NCBI GenBank assembly: GCA_002298915.1
Contig: DBML01000021.1
Coordinates: 1 to 64,000, forward strand
Direction: 5' to 3'
DNA length: 64,000 bases
Source: Clostridium sp. UBA699
GTDB lineage: Bacteria > Bacillota > Clostridia > Clostridiales > Clostridiaceae
Positions within the stretch are counted from its first letter, which is position 1. Each line of letters begins with the position of its first letter. Position numbers and translations under genes: made by a program. A model generated the notes under the pieces. It was given only the letters and a program-made list of their open reading frames with translations. It made no database searches and had not been told where the DNA came from. This document shows positions 17,554-25,728 of the stretch, piece by piece.

Positions 17554-19011
17554 ATGGGAGAAGAAAATCTTAACAAAAAGGTTGTCAATGCAACTAAATG
17601 GTCGTCGATCACAGAGATAGCAGCAAGAATCGTCAGCCCTGTCACGAGCATGATCCTGGCAAGGATAGTTTCTCCTGAAGCATTCGGTGTTGTAGCCACA
17701 GTAGCCATGATAACGACTTTTGCGGACATGTTTACTGATGTCGGATTTCAGAAATATCTGGTGCAGCATGAATTTAAGGATGAGGAAGAGAAATTCAATA
17801 ACGCCAATGTTGCATTCTGGACTAATTTGGGGATATCGCTTTTCCTGTGGATTGTAATAGCAGTGTTCCGGGAGCAAATCGCAGCGCTGGTAGGCAATCC
17901 CGGGTTAGGCAATGTGGTGGCGGTAGCTTCTGTACAGCTGCTTCTGACTTCTTTTTCAAGCATACAGATGGCGCTTTACAGACGAAACTTTAACTACAAG
18001 ACTCTTTTCCTGATAAGGATGGTATCGGTCTGCGTGCCTTTTGCCGTAACGGTGCCGTTAGCCTTCCTAGGTTTCAGCTACTGGGCAATAATTATAGGAA
18101 ATATCTTCGTGCAGCTCACGAACGCAGTCTTGCTGACGGTTAAATCAAAATGGAAACCCAGGTTGTTCTACAGAAAAAGAATACTGGCTGAAATGATCTC
18201 CTTTAGCATTTGGTCCCTGATCGAGGCTGTCTCCATATGGCTTACAACCTGGATAGACGCGTTCATCATAGCGAGCAGTCTGAGTCAGTACTACATAGGT
18301 ATATACAAAACATCAACTACCATGGTGAACATGATAATGACGCTGGTAACCGCTTCGATAGTGCCGGTGCTTTTCTCTGCTCTGTCGCGCTTGCAGAACG
18401 ATGATGAAAAATTCAACAGGATGTACTTTAACACGCAGAGGGTGGTATCAATATTCATATTCCCTCTCGGCGTCGGCGTATATCTTTATAGCGACCTGGC
18501 CTCAAGCATACTGCTTGGCAGCAAATGGAAGGAAGCTGGCCCTGTAATAGGCATATGGGCATTGACCAGCTGCATCACGATAATATTTGGACATTTCTGC
18601 AGTGAAGTCTACAGGGCTAAAGGGAGGCCAAAGCTATCCTTTCTGGCCCAGCTGCTGCATCTGATTTTTCTCGTTCCGGTCTGCATTATGAGCTCGAAAT
18701 ACGGATTTTGGGCTTTGGTATACGCAAGATCGTGGATACGCATGCAGGGAGTACTGGTTCATTTTATCATCATGCAGGTTGCTATAGGGATACCTGTAAT
18801 GAAAACCTTAAAAAATGTGAAGCTGACTGCATCAGCAGCTGTTTTGATGGGAGTATTGGGCTTCTCTCTCCAGAAATTGGGCAGCGGCTACCTGTGGAGC
18901 TTTCTATCGATTGCTATATGCGCACTGTTTTATTTTGGGGTGCTGCTCACTTCCCCGGGTATCCGAAAAGACATGAAGAGCCTGCTTAAAATCAAAGCAA
19001 AAACGTTGTAA
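17554..19011 (+). CDS. MOP-superfamily polysaccharide flippase (Wzx-like)
   Basis: A 485-residue polytopic protein with about 12-14 predicted transmembrane helices. The N-terminus NKKVVNATKWSSITEIAARI and SPVTSMILARIVSPEAFGVVATVAM are typical of Polysacc_synt flippases of the TuaB/WzxC type. It would flip lipid-linked repeat units across the membrane for the polymerase at 15375. SD AAGGAGAAACG precedes the ATG. A second flippase at 43697 belongs to a different subgroup. Confidence 0.88.
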   Translation: MGEENLNKKVVNATKWSSITEIAARIVSPVTSMILARIVSPEAFGVVATVAMITTFADMFTDVGFQKYLVQHEFKDEEEKFNNANVAFWTNLGISLFLWIVIAVFREQIAALVGNPGLGNVVAVASVQLLLTSFSSIQMALYRRNFNYKTLFLIRMVSVCVPFAVTVPLAFLGFSYWAIIIGNIFVQLTNAVLLTVKSKWKPRLFYRKRILAEMISFSIWSLIEAVSIWLTTWIDAFIIASSLSQYYIGIYKTSTTMVNMIMTLVTASIVPVLFSALSRLQNDDEKFNRMYFNTQRVVSIFIFPLGVGVYLYSDLASSILLGSKWKEAGPVIGIWALTSCITIIFGHFCSEVYRAKGRPKLSFLAQLLHLIFLVPVCIMSSKYGFWALVYARSWIRMQGVLVHFIIMQVAIGIPVMKTLKNVKLTASAAVLMGVLGFSLQKLGSGYLWSFLSIAICALFYFGVLLTSPGIRKDMKSLLKIKAKTL

Positions 19012-19114
19012 AAAATATTTTTTTAGAAAAGGACCGGATGCTGTAAACCCGCAGTTTGCAGGGCTTGATGCTGCTCTAAAATTGTTTCCAGGCGGCTCAA
19101 TCCATATTATAACA

Positions 19115-19143
19115 TTGTCAAGATTTTTGAAATGAATTATAAT
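19115..19143 (+). promoter_or_regulatory. promoter of the repeat-rich beta-helix gene
   Basis: TTGTCA (19115-19120), a 17 bp spacer and TATAAT (19138-19143) form a strong promoter. An alternative TTGTTT/TATTAT pair lies at 19082-19110. Either leaves a long untranslated leader. Confidence 0.6.
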
Positions 19144-19149
19144 TACATT

Positions 19150-19283
19150 AAACAAAACTGAAAAATTGCATTTCCGGAAATTCCGGAGTGCAAGCGCCTT
19201 GGTTTCGCTTCGGGGAACTGCATGATGGGACGCCAGTGTTTGAATGTTGTAAATTTCAAGCTATAGGGTAACCTATGGCTTAT
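19150..19283 (+). promoter_or_regulatory. structured leader with attenuator-like hairpin, unknown sensor
   Basis: This is most of the 315 bp gap before 19327. It contains a hairpin with arms TTGCA/TGCAA and a TCCGGA/TCCGGA core (19166-19193), a possible GTTTC/GGAAC hairpin near 19203, and GCTATAGG-GTAA-CCTATGGC (19260-19279) followed by TTATTTATTTG, which looks like a terminator. I could not match it to the c-di-GMP, purine, cobalamin or other riboswitch consensus sequences I know. Confidence 0.4.
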
Positions 19284-19326
19284 TTATTTGCAGCTATCAA
19301 AAGGAGAAAGAGGAGAGAACAAACTA

Positions 19327-21732
19327 ATGAAGAAATCAAAAGCACTATTTAGCGCAGCGATGATTGGACTGACCGTTTGTATCGGACTGACAGCATTACC
19401 TATGGATGCTTCTGCGAAAAGAGGTTTCCACACATATGCAGCTGCACTGAGCAGCACGACGACAAGCGTGGATACAAGCCTTGCTGCGGCCAAAGCGGCT
19501 GCAAATGCATTGAATCCCAACGATTACGTTGACTTCAGCGCAGTAACCAAGGCGCTGGCTATGCCTGAAAGGAGAACCTACCAGAAGGTGGCCAAAACGA
19601 ATGCGATCTACAGCGCTATCGATTCTCTTGTCAAGAAGGCTGTGAGCGCAGACCTGACAGCCTACAACGCGGCACTGGCAGCGGTCAAGCAGGCTGACTA
19701 CACAGCAGCAAGCTGGAGCGCATACCAGTCGGTTGTGACAGCAAACGTTGTTACGGCTTCCAGCACGCAGGCACAGGTCGACGAAGCAACTGCAGCAATC
19801 AAAGCCGCGCAGGCACAGCTGGTCAAGGTGGTGGACGCAAACCTTTCTGCAGCGAAAGCGGCGGCAGCAGCATTAAACCCTGCTGACTACGTCGACTTCA
19901 GCGCGGTCACGAACGCTCTGGCCATGGCCGAAGGGACAGACGCAGAGAAGGCTTCAAAGACAGCTGCGATCAACAGCGCCATATCGGCTCTTGTCAAGAA
20001 GGCTGTGAGCGCAGACCTGACAGCATACAACGCTGCGCTGTCAGCGGTTAAACAGGCTGACTACACAGCTGCAAGCTGGAGCACATACCAGTCGGTTGTG
20101 ACTGCAAACTCTGTTACAGCTTCAAGCACTCAGGCTCAGGTCGATGCGGCAACCTCGGCAATCAAAGCCGCACAGGCAAAGCTTGTCAAGGTGGTGGATG
20201 CAAACCTTTCTGCGGCGAAAGCGGCGGCAGCGGCACTGAACCCTGCAGACTACGTCGACTTCGGCGCGGTCACGAACGCTCTTGCGATGGCCGAAGGGAC
20301 AGACGCAGAGAAGGCTTCAAAGACAGCTGCGATCAACAGCGCCATCTCGGCTCTTGTAAAGAAACCGGTGAGCGCAGACCTGACAGCTTACAATGCTGTA
20401 ATCGCTGCGGTTAAGCAGGCTGACTACACAGCTTCGAGCTGGAGCGCGTACCAGGCGGTCGTAGCTGCAAACTCTGTTTCGGCTTCGAACACTCAGGCCG
20501 AGGTCGATGCGGCAACTTCGGCAATCAAAGCCGCACAGGCAAAGCTGGTCAAGGTGGTGGACGCAAACCTATCTGCAGCGAAAGCGGCGGCAGCGGCACT
20601 GAACCCTGCAGACTACGTCGACTTCAGCGCGGTCACGAACGCTCTGGCCATGGCCGAAGGGACAGACGCAGAGAAAGCGTCAAAGGCATCGGCGATAAAC
20701 AGCGCCATATCGTCGCTTGTAAAGAAAACCGTTGGAACAGACATTACCGCGTATAACGCAGCTTTGGCTGCAGTCAAGTCAACCGACTACACTGTTGCAA
20801 GCTGGAACACATACCAGGCGGTTGTGGCAGCAAACGTCGTTACAACTACCAGTACGCAGACACAGATAAACGCAGCAACATCGGCCATCACCACAGCACA
20901 AGCAAACCTCGTAAAAGCGGCTCAGGTAAGCGTAAAGACCTACGGAGCAAAAGGTGACGGGGTAACGGACGATACGACTGCTATCCAGAACGCGATAAAT
21001 GCAGCAGCTTCCCTCGGGGGAGGAACGGTATCCATACCTGATGGAACGTATCTTGTAAATCCGGACACTAAGATAAAGCTTAAAAGCAACATAAGATTAA
21101 GCCTTTCAAGCAATGCCGTTCTGAAAACAAAGGCAGCGAGCACCTCAACCTTCTATACAATATCGGCGCTTAATCTTTCGAATATCGAGATAACAGGCGG
21201 AAAGATAATTGGAAACAGGAATCTCTATTCCGGCACATCGAACGCGGGGCATGGCATAAGGATTGTGAACAGTACAAATGTCCGCATAGCAGATGTAACC
21301 ATCACCGATTGCTGGGGTGATGGTATCTACATCGGAGCTGCTTACACTGGTACGGCCGGTGAATTGAACTACTGCGGAAATGTCACGATTGAAAGATGCA
21401 CAGTGGACAACAGCAGAAGAAACGGGATCTCGATAATAAGCGTGAAAAACCTGCTGGTCAAGGATTGCGTTTTGTCAAACTCGAACGGAGCACAGCCTGA
21501 GGCGGGAATAGATTTTGAGCCAAACCTGTCAACCGAGTTCATGCAGAATGTGGTTGTTCAGAATCTGAAAACCATAAATAATGCCGACAGCGCAATTTGC
21601 GTCAGCTTGAGCAGGATCGAGACCTCCTCAAACCCGGTCAGCATAACCATAATAAACTGGACTGACAGCGGAAGCGGAAGAAAGTTTTCGGACCTGAGCG
21701 CATTTGAGCTTCAGCACCTTGTTGTAAAATAA
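19327..21732 (+). CDS. secreted protein with four FIVAR-like repeats and a C-terminal pectate-lyase-type beta-helix
   Basis: An 801-residue exported protein. Residues 1-35 form a signal peptide (SALFSAAMIGLTVCIGLTAL-like, ending near DASA). Residues about 48-531 are four 121-residue repeats. Each has a DLTAYNAALAAVKQADYTAA segment with a helical IKAAQAxLVK end (FIVAR-like) and a VDANLSAAKAAAAALNPADY segment. The C-terminal 265 residues start VKTYGAKGDGVTDDTTAIQN and follow the right-handed beta-helix 'pectate lyase superfamily' pattern of polysaccharide lyases and phage tailspikes. It may bind, trim or depolymerise the locus glycan. The domain is shared with the next two genes. Confidence 0.82.
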   Translation: MKKSKALFSAAMIGLTVCIGLTALPMDASAKRGFHTYAAALSSTTTSVDTSLAAAKAAANALNPNDYVDFSAVTKALAMPERRTYQKVAKTNAIYSAIDSLVKKAVSADLTAYNAALAAVKQADYTAASWSAYQSVVTANVVTASSTQAQVDEATAAIKAAQAQLVKVVDANLSAAKAAAAALNPADYVDFSAVTNALAMAEGTDAEKASKTAAINSAISALVKKAVSADLTAYNAALSAVKQADYTAASWSTYQSVVTANSVTASSTQAQVDAATSAIKAAQAKLVKVVDANLSAAKAAAAALNPADYVDFGAVTNALAMAEGTDAEKASKTAAINSAISALVKKPVSADLTAYNAVIAAVKQADYTASSWSAYQAVVAANSVSASNTQAEVDAATSAIKAAQAKLVKVVDANLSAAKAAAAALNPADYVDFSAVTNALAMAEGTDAEKASKASAINSAISSLVKKTVGTDITAYNAALAAVKSTDYTVASWNTYQAVVAANVVTTTSTQTQINAATSAITTAQANLVKAAQVSVKTYGAKGDGVTDDTTAIQNAINAAASLGGGTVSIPDGTYLVNPDTKIKLKSNIRLSLSSNAVLKTKAASTSTFYTISALNLSNIEITGGKIIGNRNLYSGTSNAGHGIRIVNSTNVRIADVTITDCWGDGIYIGAAYTGTAGELNYCGNVTIERCTVDNSRRNGISIISVKNLLVKDCVLSNSNGAQPEAGIDFEPNLSTEFMQNVVVQNLKTINNADSAICVSLSRIETSSNPVSITIINWTDSGSGRKFSDLSAFELQHLVVK
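19468..20919 (+). repeat. four tandem 363 bp coding repeats
   Basis: Units begin at 19468, 19831, 20194 and 20557 with GTGGA(C/T)(G/A)CAA-type starts; the period is exactly 363 bp (121 codons). Units 2 and 3 are nearly identical at the DNA level; units 1 and 4 have diverged most. Repeat number is likely to vary between strains by recombination. Confidence 0.9.
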
Positions 21733-21743
21733 TTATTTAATGC

Positions 21744-21791
21744 AAAGCCCTTCAGATTAATGAGAATTTCAATTAATCTGAAGGGCTTTTT
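21744..21791 (+). terminator. strong intrinsic terminator
   Basis: AAAGCCCTTCAGATTAAT (21744-21761) pairs with ATTAATCTGAAGGGCTTT (21772-21789) and is followed by TTTTGTT. It ends the transcript of the 19327 gene. Confidence 0.92.
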
Positions 21792-21830
21792 GTTGTTTGA
21801 GAAAGAATTTTAATAAATGTTTTAATTATA

Positions 21831-21858
21831 TTGACATTTAAATTAAAATAAATATAAT
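21831..21858 (+). promoter_or_regulatory. promoter of the F5/8C beta-helix gene
   Basis: TTGACA (21831-21836), a 16 bp A/T-only spacer and TATAAT (21853-21858). Confidence 0.7.
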
Positions 21859-21915
21859 AATAATTATAATACAATTATATTTTTGTTTAAACTTTTTTTT
21901 CGAGGAGGCGCAATC

Positions 21916-24402
21916 ATGAAACGAAAGAGAACCTTATCGTTTTTTATATCTTTGATATTCCTGTCTGGTTTCTTTGCAGCGGTGCCCGTCAGCAAAGTAT
22001 CTGCTGCAGGAGCTGCGAACCTGGCATACGGAAAACCGACTGCGGCTTCTTCTGTAGCGTTCAGGAACCTCTCCCTTGCTGCAGACGGGGTGGTAAAAGC
22101 CTCGAATTATGCCGACAGCTATACTGCTGCAGGGCGACAGTGGGTTCAGGTCGACCTTGGAGCATCCCACAATATCAACAACATCAGGCTTTGGCATTAT
22201 TTCGGCGATGCGAGGACATACCATGATGTTGTAGTTATGGTTTCCAACAACTCAAGTTTCACGGCTGGAAGTTATACTATAGTATACAACAACGACAGCG
22301 ACAACAGCTCAGGCTTTGGCGCAGGCAAGGACAGTGAGTACTCTGAATCCAGTGCAGGAAAGGATATGACCTTCACGGCAGTTAATGCAAGATATGTCAG
22401 GTTGTACTCAAACGGCAGCAACATCAACAGCTACAACCATTACGGGGAAATACAGGTTTTCGAAGAACCAGCTGCTTCTGCGAGCAACCTGGCAGGCAAC
22501 ATCCTTCCAACAGCTCAAATGGCCTGGAAAAACCTTTCATATGCTACAGACGGCATAATCAGCACGTCAAACTACGCCGACAGCTCCATAGGATCAGGCC
22601 TTCAGTACATACAGATAAATTTAGGCAGCACATGCTTAATTGATTCAGTCAAGCTATGGCACTATTTCGGTGATGCGAGAAGGTATCGAGATGTGATTGT
22701 ACAGGTTTCAAACGATCCTTCCTTCAGCAACGGAGTAACCACAGTGTACAGCAACGATTCCAACAACAGTGCAGGCCTTGGAGCAGGATCAGATAGCGAA
22801 TATTCGGAAACAAGTGCCGGGAAGGAAATAGATTTTCCGGCAGTAAACGCTCAATACGTAAGGCTATACTCCAACGGAAGCAATGTAAATAATTTTAATC
22901 ACTATACTGAGGTACAGGTTTTTCAAGCGGCAGCTCCTTCAACGGACAACCTTGCTGCAGGAAAACAGACAAGCACTTCTTCAAGCGGCTACGCTAACCT
23001 TTCCTGTGCAACAGACGGCATTATAAACACTTCGAATTATGCAGACAGCTATAAAGCAGGGGGAGCCCAGTGGTTGCAGATTGACCTGGGAGCTTCCAAC
23101 ACTATCGACAACATCAAACTTCGCCACTATTTCGGAGACTCAAGGAAATATCATGACGTTATCGTGCAGCTTTCAAATGACGCCGACTTCTCTTCGGGAG
23201 TGTCTACCGTATACAACAACGACACTAACAATAGTACAGGCTTAGGAACAGGTGCCAACAGCGAGTACCCGGAAACGGTTGCAGGGCTTAGCGTTACTTT
23301 TGCCCCGGTCAACGCAAGATACGTAAGGCTTTATTCAAACGGAAGCACTGTCAACAATTATAACCACTACGGAGAGGTTGAGGTGTATGCCGCTTCTAAT
23401 GCCGGCGCAGATCTTACAGCATATAATGCGGCACTCGCAGCAGCCAAAGCTGCTGATTATACAGTAGCAAGCTGGAACTTATATCAGGAGATTGTCAAGG
23501 CGAACGCTGTGACGGCTTCATGCACCCAGGAACAGGCAGATGCCGCTGCATCAGCCATCAAGGGCGCACAAAACAGTTTGGTTAAATCTGCTCTTGTTAA
23601 TGTGAAAAACTATGGAGCTAAAGGTGACGGGGCGGCGGACGATACGGCTGCCATACAAAGCGCTATAAACTATGCTGCATCTATAGGCGGAACAGTGTCC
23701 ATACCTGATGGAACTTATATGATCAATGCAGATACCAGACTTAGGCTGAAAAGCAATGTAAGGCTCTGTCTATCGAAAAATGCGGTCTTGAAGGCAAAAG
23801 CATCCAGCAACGAAAGCTACGTTGTCATTTCTGTGCTTAACGCTTCAGATGTTGAGATCACCGGAGGAAAGATAGTTGGTGAAAGAGATGTCCATTTAGG
23901 TACAACCGGTGAGTGGGGACACGGAATTTCGGTAAGGAACAGCAAGAACATACACATTGCAGATGTTTCGGTAACCAATTGCTGGGGCGATGGGATGTAC
24001 ATTGGCGCTGCATATACCGGAACGGTAGGGGAAACAAACTACTGCGAGAATGTCGTAATAGAAAGGTGCACTGCTGACAGCAACAGAAGAAACGGCATTT
24101 CTATAATAAGCGTGAAAAAACTTCTTGTAAAGGATTGTGTCCTGTCAAATTCGAACGGTACTAAGCCGCAGGCTGGGATCGATTTCGAGCCGAACTATTC
24201 CACGGAGTTCATGCAGAACGTGGTTGTTGAAAATCTGAAGACTATCAATAATGCAGACAGTGCAATATGTGTCAGCCTCAGCAGGATCGAGACATCTGCT
24301 AACGAAGTGGATATAACAATCAGCAACTGGACCGATTCGGGCAGCACAAGAAAGTTCTCTGACCTGAGTGCGTTTGAACTGAATCATATGGTCGTAAAAT
24401 AA
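21916..24402 (+). CDS. secreted protein with three F5/8-type-C-like domains, one FIVAR-like segment and a beta-helix domain
   Basis: An 828-residue exported protein. The signal peptide is residues 1-31 (KRKRTLSFFISLIFLSGFFA). Three carbohydrate-binding discoidin/F5-8C-like domains follow (about 35-190, 193-345, 350-495). Each carries SNYADS, a WxQVDLG-type strand, HYFGD(A/S)R and a closing YVRLYSNGSxxNxYNHYxEV. One 60-residue DLTAYNAALAAAKAADYTVA helical segment leads into the beta-helix domain (VKNYGAKGDGAADDTAAIQS onward), over 60 per cent similar by eye to its neighbours. It probably binds a glycan at the surface and may act on it. The start follows CGAGGAGGCG. Confidence 0.82.
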   Translation: MKRKRTLSFFISLIFLSGFFAAVPVSKVSAAGAANLAYGKPTAASSVAFRNLSLAADGVVKASNYADSYTAAGRQWVQVDLGASHNINNIRLWHYFGDARTYHDVVVMVSNNSSFTAGSYTIVYNNDSDNSSGFGAGKDSEYSESSAGKDMTFTAVNARYVRLYSNGSNINSYNHYGEIQVFEEPAASASNLAGNILPTAQMAWKNLSYATDGIISTSNYADSSIGSGLQYIQINLGSTCLIDSVKLWHYFGDARRYRDVIVQVSNDPSFSNGVTTVYSNDSNNSAGLGAGSDSEYSETSAGKEIDFPAVNAQYVRLYSNGSNVNNFNHYTEVQVFQAAAPSTDNLAAGKQTSTSSSGYANLSCATDGIINTSNYADSYKAGGAQWLQIDLGASNTIDNIKLRHYFGDSRKYHDVIVQLSNDADFSSGVSTVYNNDTNNSTGLGTGANSEYPETVAGLSVTFAPVNARYVRLYSNGSTVNNYNHYGEVEVYAASNAGADLTAYNAALAAAKAADYTVASWNLYQEIVKANAVTASCTQEQADAAASAIKGAQNSLVKSALVNVKNYGAKGDGAADDTAAIQSAINYAASIGGTVSIPDGTYMINADTRLRLKSNVRLCLSKNAVLKAKASSNESYVVISVLNASDVEITGGKIVGERDVHLGTTGEWGHGISVRNSKNIHIADVSVTNCWGDGMYIGAAYTGTVGETNYCENVVIERCTADSNRRNGISIISVKKLLVKDCVLSNSNGTKPQAGIDFEPNYSTEFMQNVVVENLKTINNADSAICVSLSRIETSANEVDITISNWTDSGSTRKFSDLSAFELNHMVVK

Positions 24403-24410
24403 AACAGCAA

Positions 24411-24461
24411 CGAGAAAATCCCCGACAGAAGGTTAATAGCCTGATGAAGGGGATTTTCTCG
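24411..24461 (+). terminator. hairpin after the F5/8C beta-helix gene
   Basis: CGAGAAAATCCCC (24411-24423) pairs with GGGGATTTTCTCG (24449-24461). The T-run is inside the 3' arm, and no further U-tract follows. Confidence 0.65.
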
Positions 24462-24493
24462 TGCTCGCAGAAAGGGCCGTGTGGCAAATATCC

Positions 24494-24530
24494 GAATATT
24501 CTATGCTTTTTGCTCGAGAAATGGTAATAT
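24494..24530 (+). promoter_or_regulatory. locus-type promoter, copy E
   Basis: GAATATTC (24494-24501), a weak -35 TATGCT (24502-24507), a 17 bp spacer ending TGG and TAATAT (24525-24530). The 25 bases 24519-24543 are identical to 25658-25682, at the same distance from the GAATATTC box, so this is a duplicated copy of the promoter at 25633. Confidence 0.6.
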
Positions 24531-24591
24531 AAATATCAAATCAAGTTTTCCGGCTGCTTTCATATTTTGTTCGAGGAATGAGGCGAGAAGG

Positions 24592-25521
24592 TTGTACAAG
24601 GCTTTTTCTAAACGATTTGTAGATTTTATGTTGATTGCTGTTCCTCTGTATCTCATCATCTTCCTGACAATCGGCCAGTACGCAAATTTTAAAGGCGACG
24701 GGTCGGCTCAGGTCAGCGTGAAGAGCTATGGGGCAAAGGGGGACGGAATCGCGGATGATACAGCTGCTATACAAAAGGCTGTTAATTATGCGGCTTCAGT
24801 AGGCGGAGGAACAGTAGCTATACCGGAGGGGACGTATCTGATAAATGCAGATACAGGGATAAGGTTGAAGAGCAATATCAGGTTAAGTCTATCGGTCGAT
24901 ACTGTTCTGAAGGCAAAAGCATCAAGCAATGAAAACTATGCTGTTGTCTCGGCTCTAAACGTTTCGAATATCGAGATTGCCGGAGGAAAGATAGTCGGTG
25001 ACAGGGATATTCACATAGGCACAACCGGGGAATGGGGACATGGTATCTCCATAAGGAACAGCAAGGATATCCGTATCGCGGATGTTTCTGTGTCCAAATG
25101 CTGGGGCGATGGGATCTACATCGGCGCAGCTTATACCGCTAGCGCTGGAGAAGCCAACTTCTGCGAAAATGTCACAATCGAAGGATGCACGGCTGACAAC
25201 AACAGAAGAAACGGCATCTCTATAATCAGCGTTAAAAACCTGATTGTCAGGGATTGTGTATTGTCAAATTCGAACGGCACTAAACCGCAGGCAGGGATTG
25301 ATTTCGAGCCGAACTATGCCACGGAGTTCATGCAGAATGTGGTTGTTCAGGATCTGAGAACGATTAATAATGCGGACAGCGCCATATGCGTCAGCTTGAG
25401 CAGGATAGAGAAATCCTCTAACCCTGTCAGCATAACCATAATCAATTGGACCGATGAGGGAAGCGCAAGAAAGTTTTCTGACCTGAGCGAGTTCGAAATT
25501 GAACATATGATTGTAAAATGA
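24592..25521 (+). CDS. membrane-anchored beta-helix protein with sugar-transferase-like N-terminus
   Basis: A 309-residue protein read from a TTG (24592) that follows GAGGCGAGAAG. The first 35 residues (YKAFSKRFVDFMLIAVPLYL, then a second hydrophobic stretch) match the N-terminus of priming sugar transferases such as the gene at 28977 (YKVFFKRLLDLAASIIIFPF), that is, the membrane hairpin only. The rest is the same beta-helix domain as in the two preceding proteins (VKSYGAKGDGIADDTAAIQK onward). No catalytic transferase residues remain. The anchor replaces a signal peptide. A longer frame opens at 24481 but overlaps the promoter. Confidence 0.65.
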   Translation: MYKAFSKRFVDFMLIAVPLYLIIFLTIGQYANFKGDGSAQVSVKSYGAKGDGIADDTAAIQKAVNYAASVGGGTVAIPEGTYLINADTGIRLKSNIRLSLSVDTVLKAKASSNENYAVVSALNVSNIEIAGGKIVGDRDIHIGTTGEWGHGISIRNSKDIRIADVSVSKCWGDGIYIGAAYTASAGEANFCENVTIEGCTADNNRRNGISIISVKNLIVRDCVLSNSNGTKPQAGIDFEPNYATEFMQNVVVQDLRTINNADSAICVSLSRIEKSSNPVSITIINWTDEGSARKFSDLSEFEIEHMIVK

Positions 25522-25543
25522 CATAAGGAAACGCTGCAGAGAT

Positions 25544-25583
25544 AATCCCCTTGGAGGTTTAATCGCCATCTGGAGGGGATTTG
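25544..25583 (+). terminator. hairpin after the anchored beta-helix gene
   Basis: AATCCCCT (25544-25551) pairs with AGGGGATT (25574-25581), followed by TGCTGTTTG. The tail is weakly U-rich. Confidence 0.5.
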
Positions 25584-25632
25584 CTGTTTGTGCCGGAGTG
25601 ATTTGTAATTGTTATAATTGTGACAATTGTTC

Positions 25633-25669
25633 GAATATTCTTTACATTTTGCATATAAAATGGTAATAT
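25633..25669 (+). promoter_or_regulatory. locus-type promoter, copy D
   Basis: GAATATTC (25633-25640) abuts TTTACA (25641-25646); a 17 bp spacer ending ATGG leads to TAATAT (25664-25669), an extended -10. An upstream TTGTGACAATTG palindrome-like sequence (25617-25629) could be an operator. Confidence 0.7.
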
Positions 25670-25728
25670 AAATATCAAATCAGCGAGCCGTTATTAACGG
25701 AAAGCAGCCAGGGCGCGAGGTGATTAAT

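Noticed and set aside
19150..19283. GGGACGCC in the leader read as a c-di-GMP-I element
   Set aside because: The upstream GGCAAACC core and the AAAGCC segment are missing, so the match is only a few bases.
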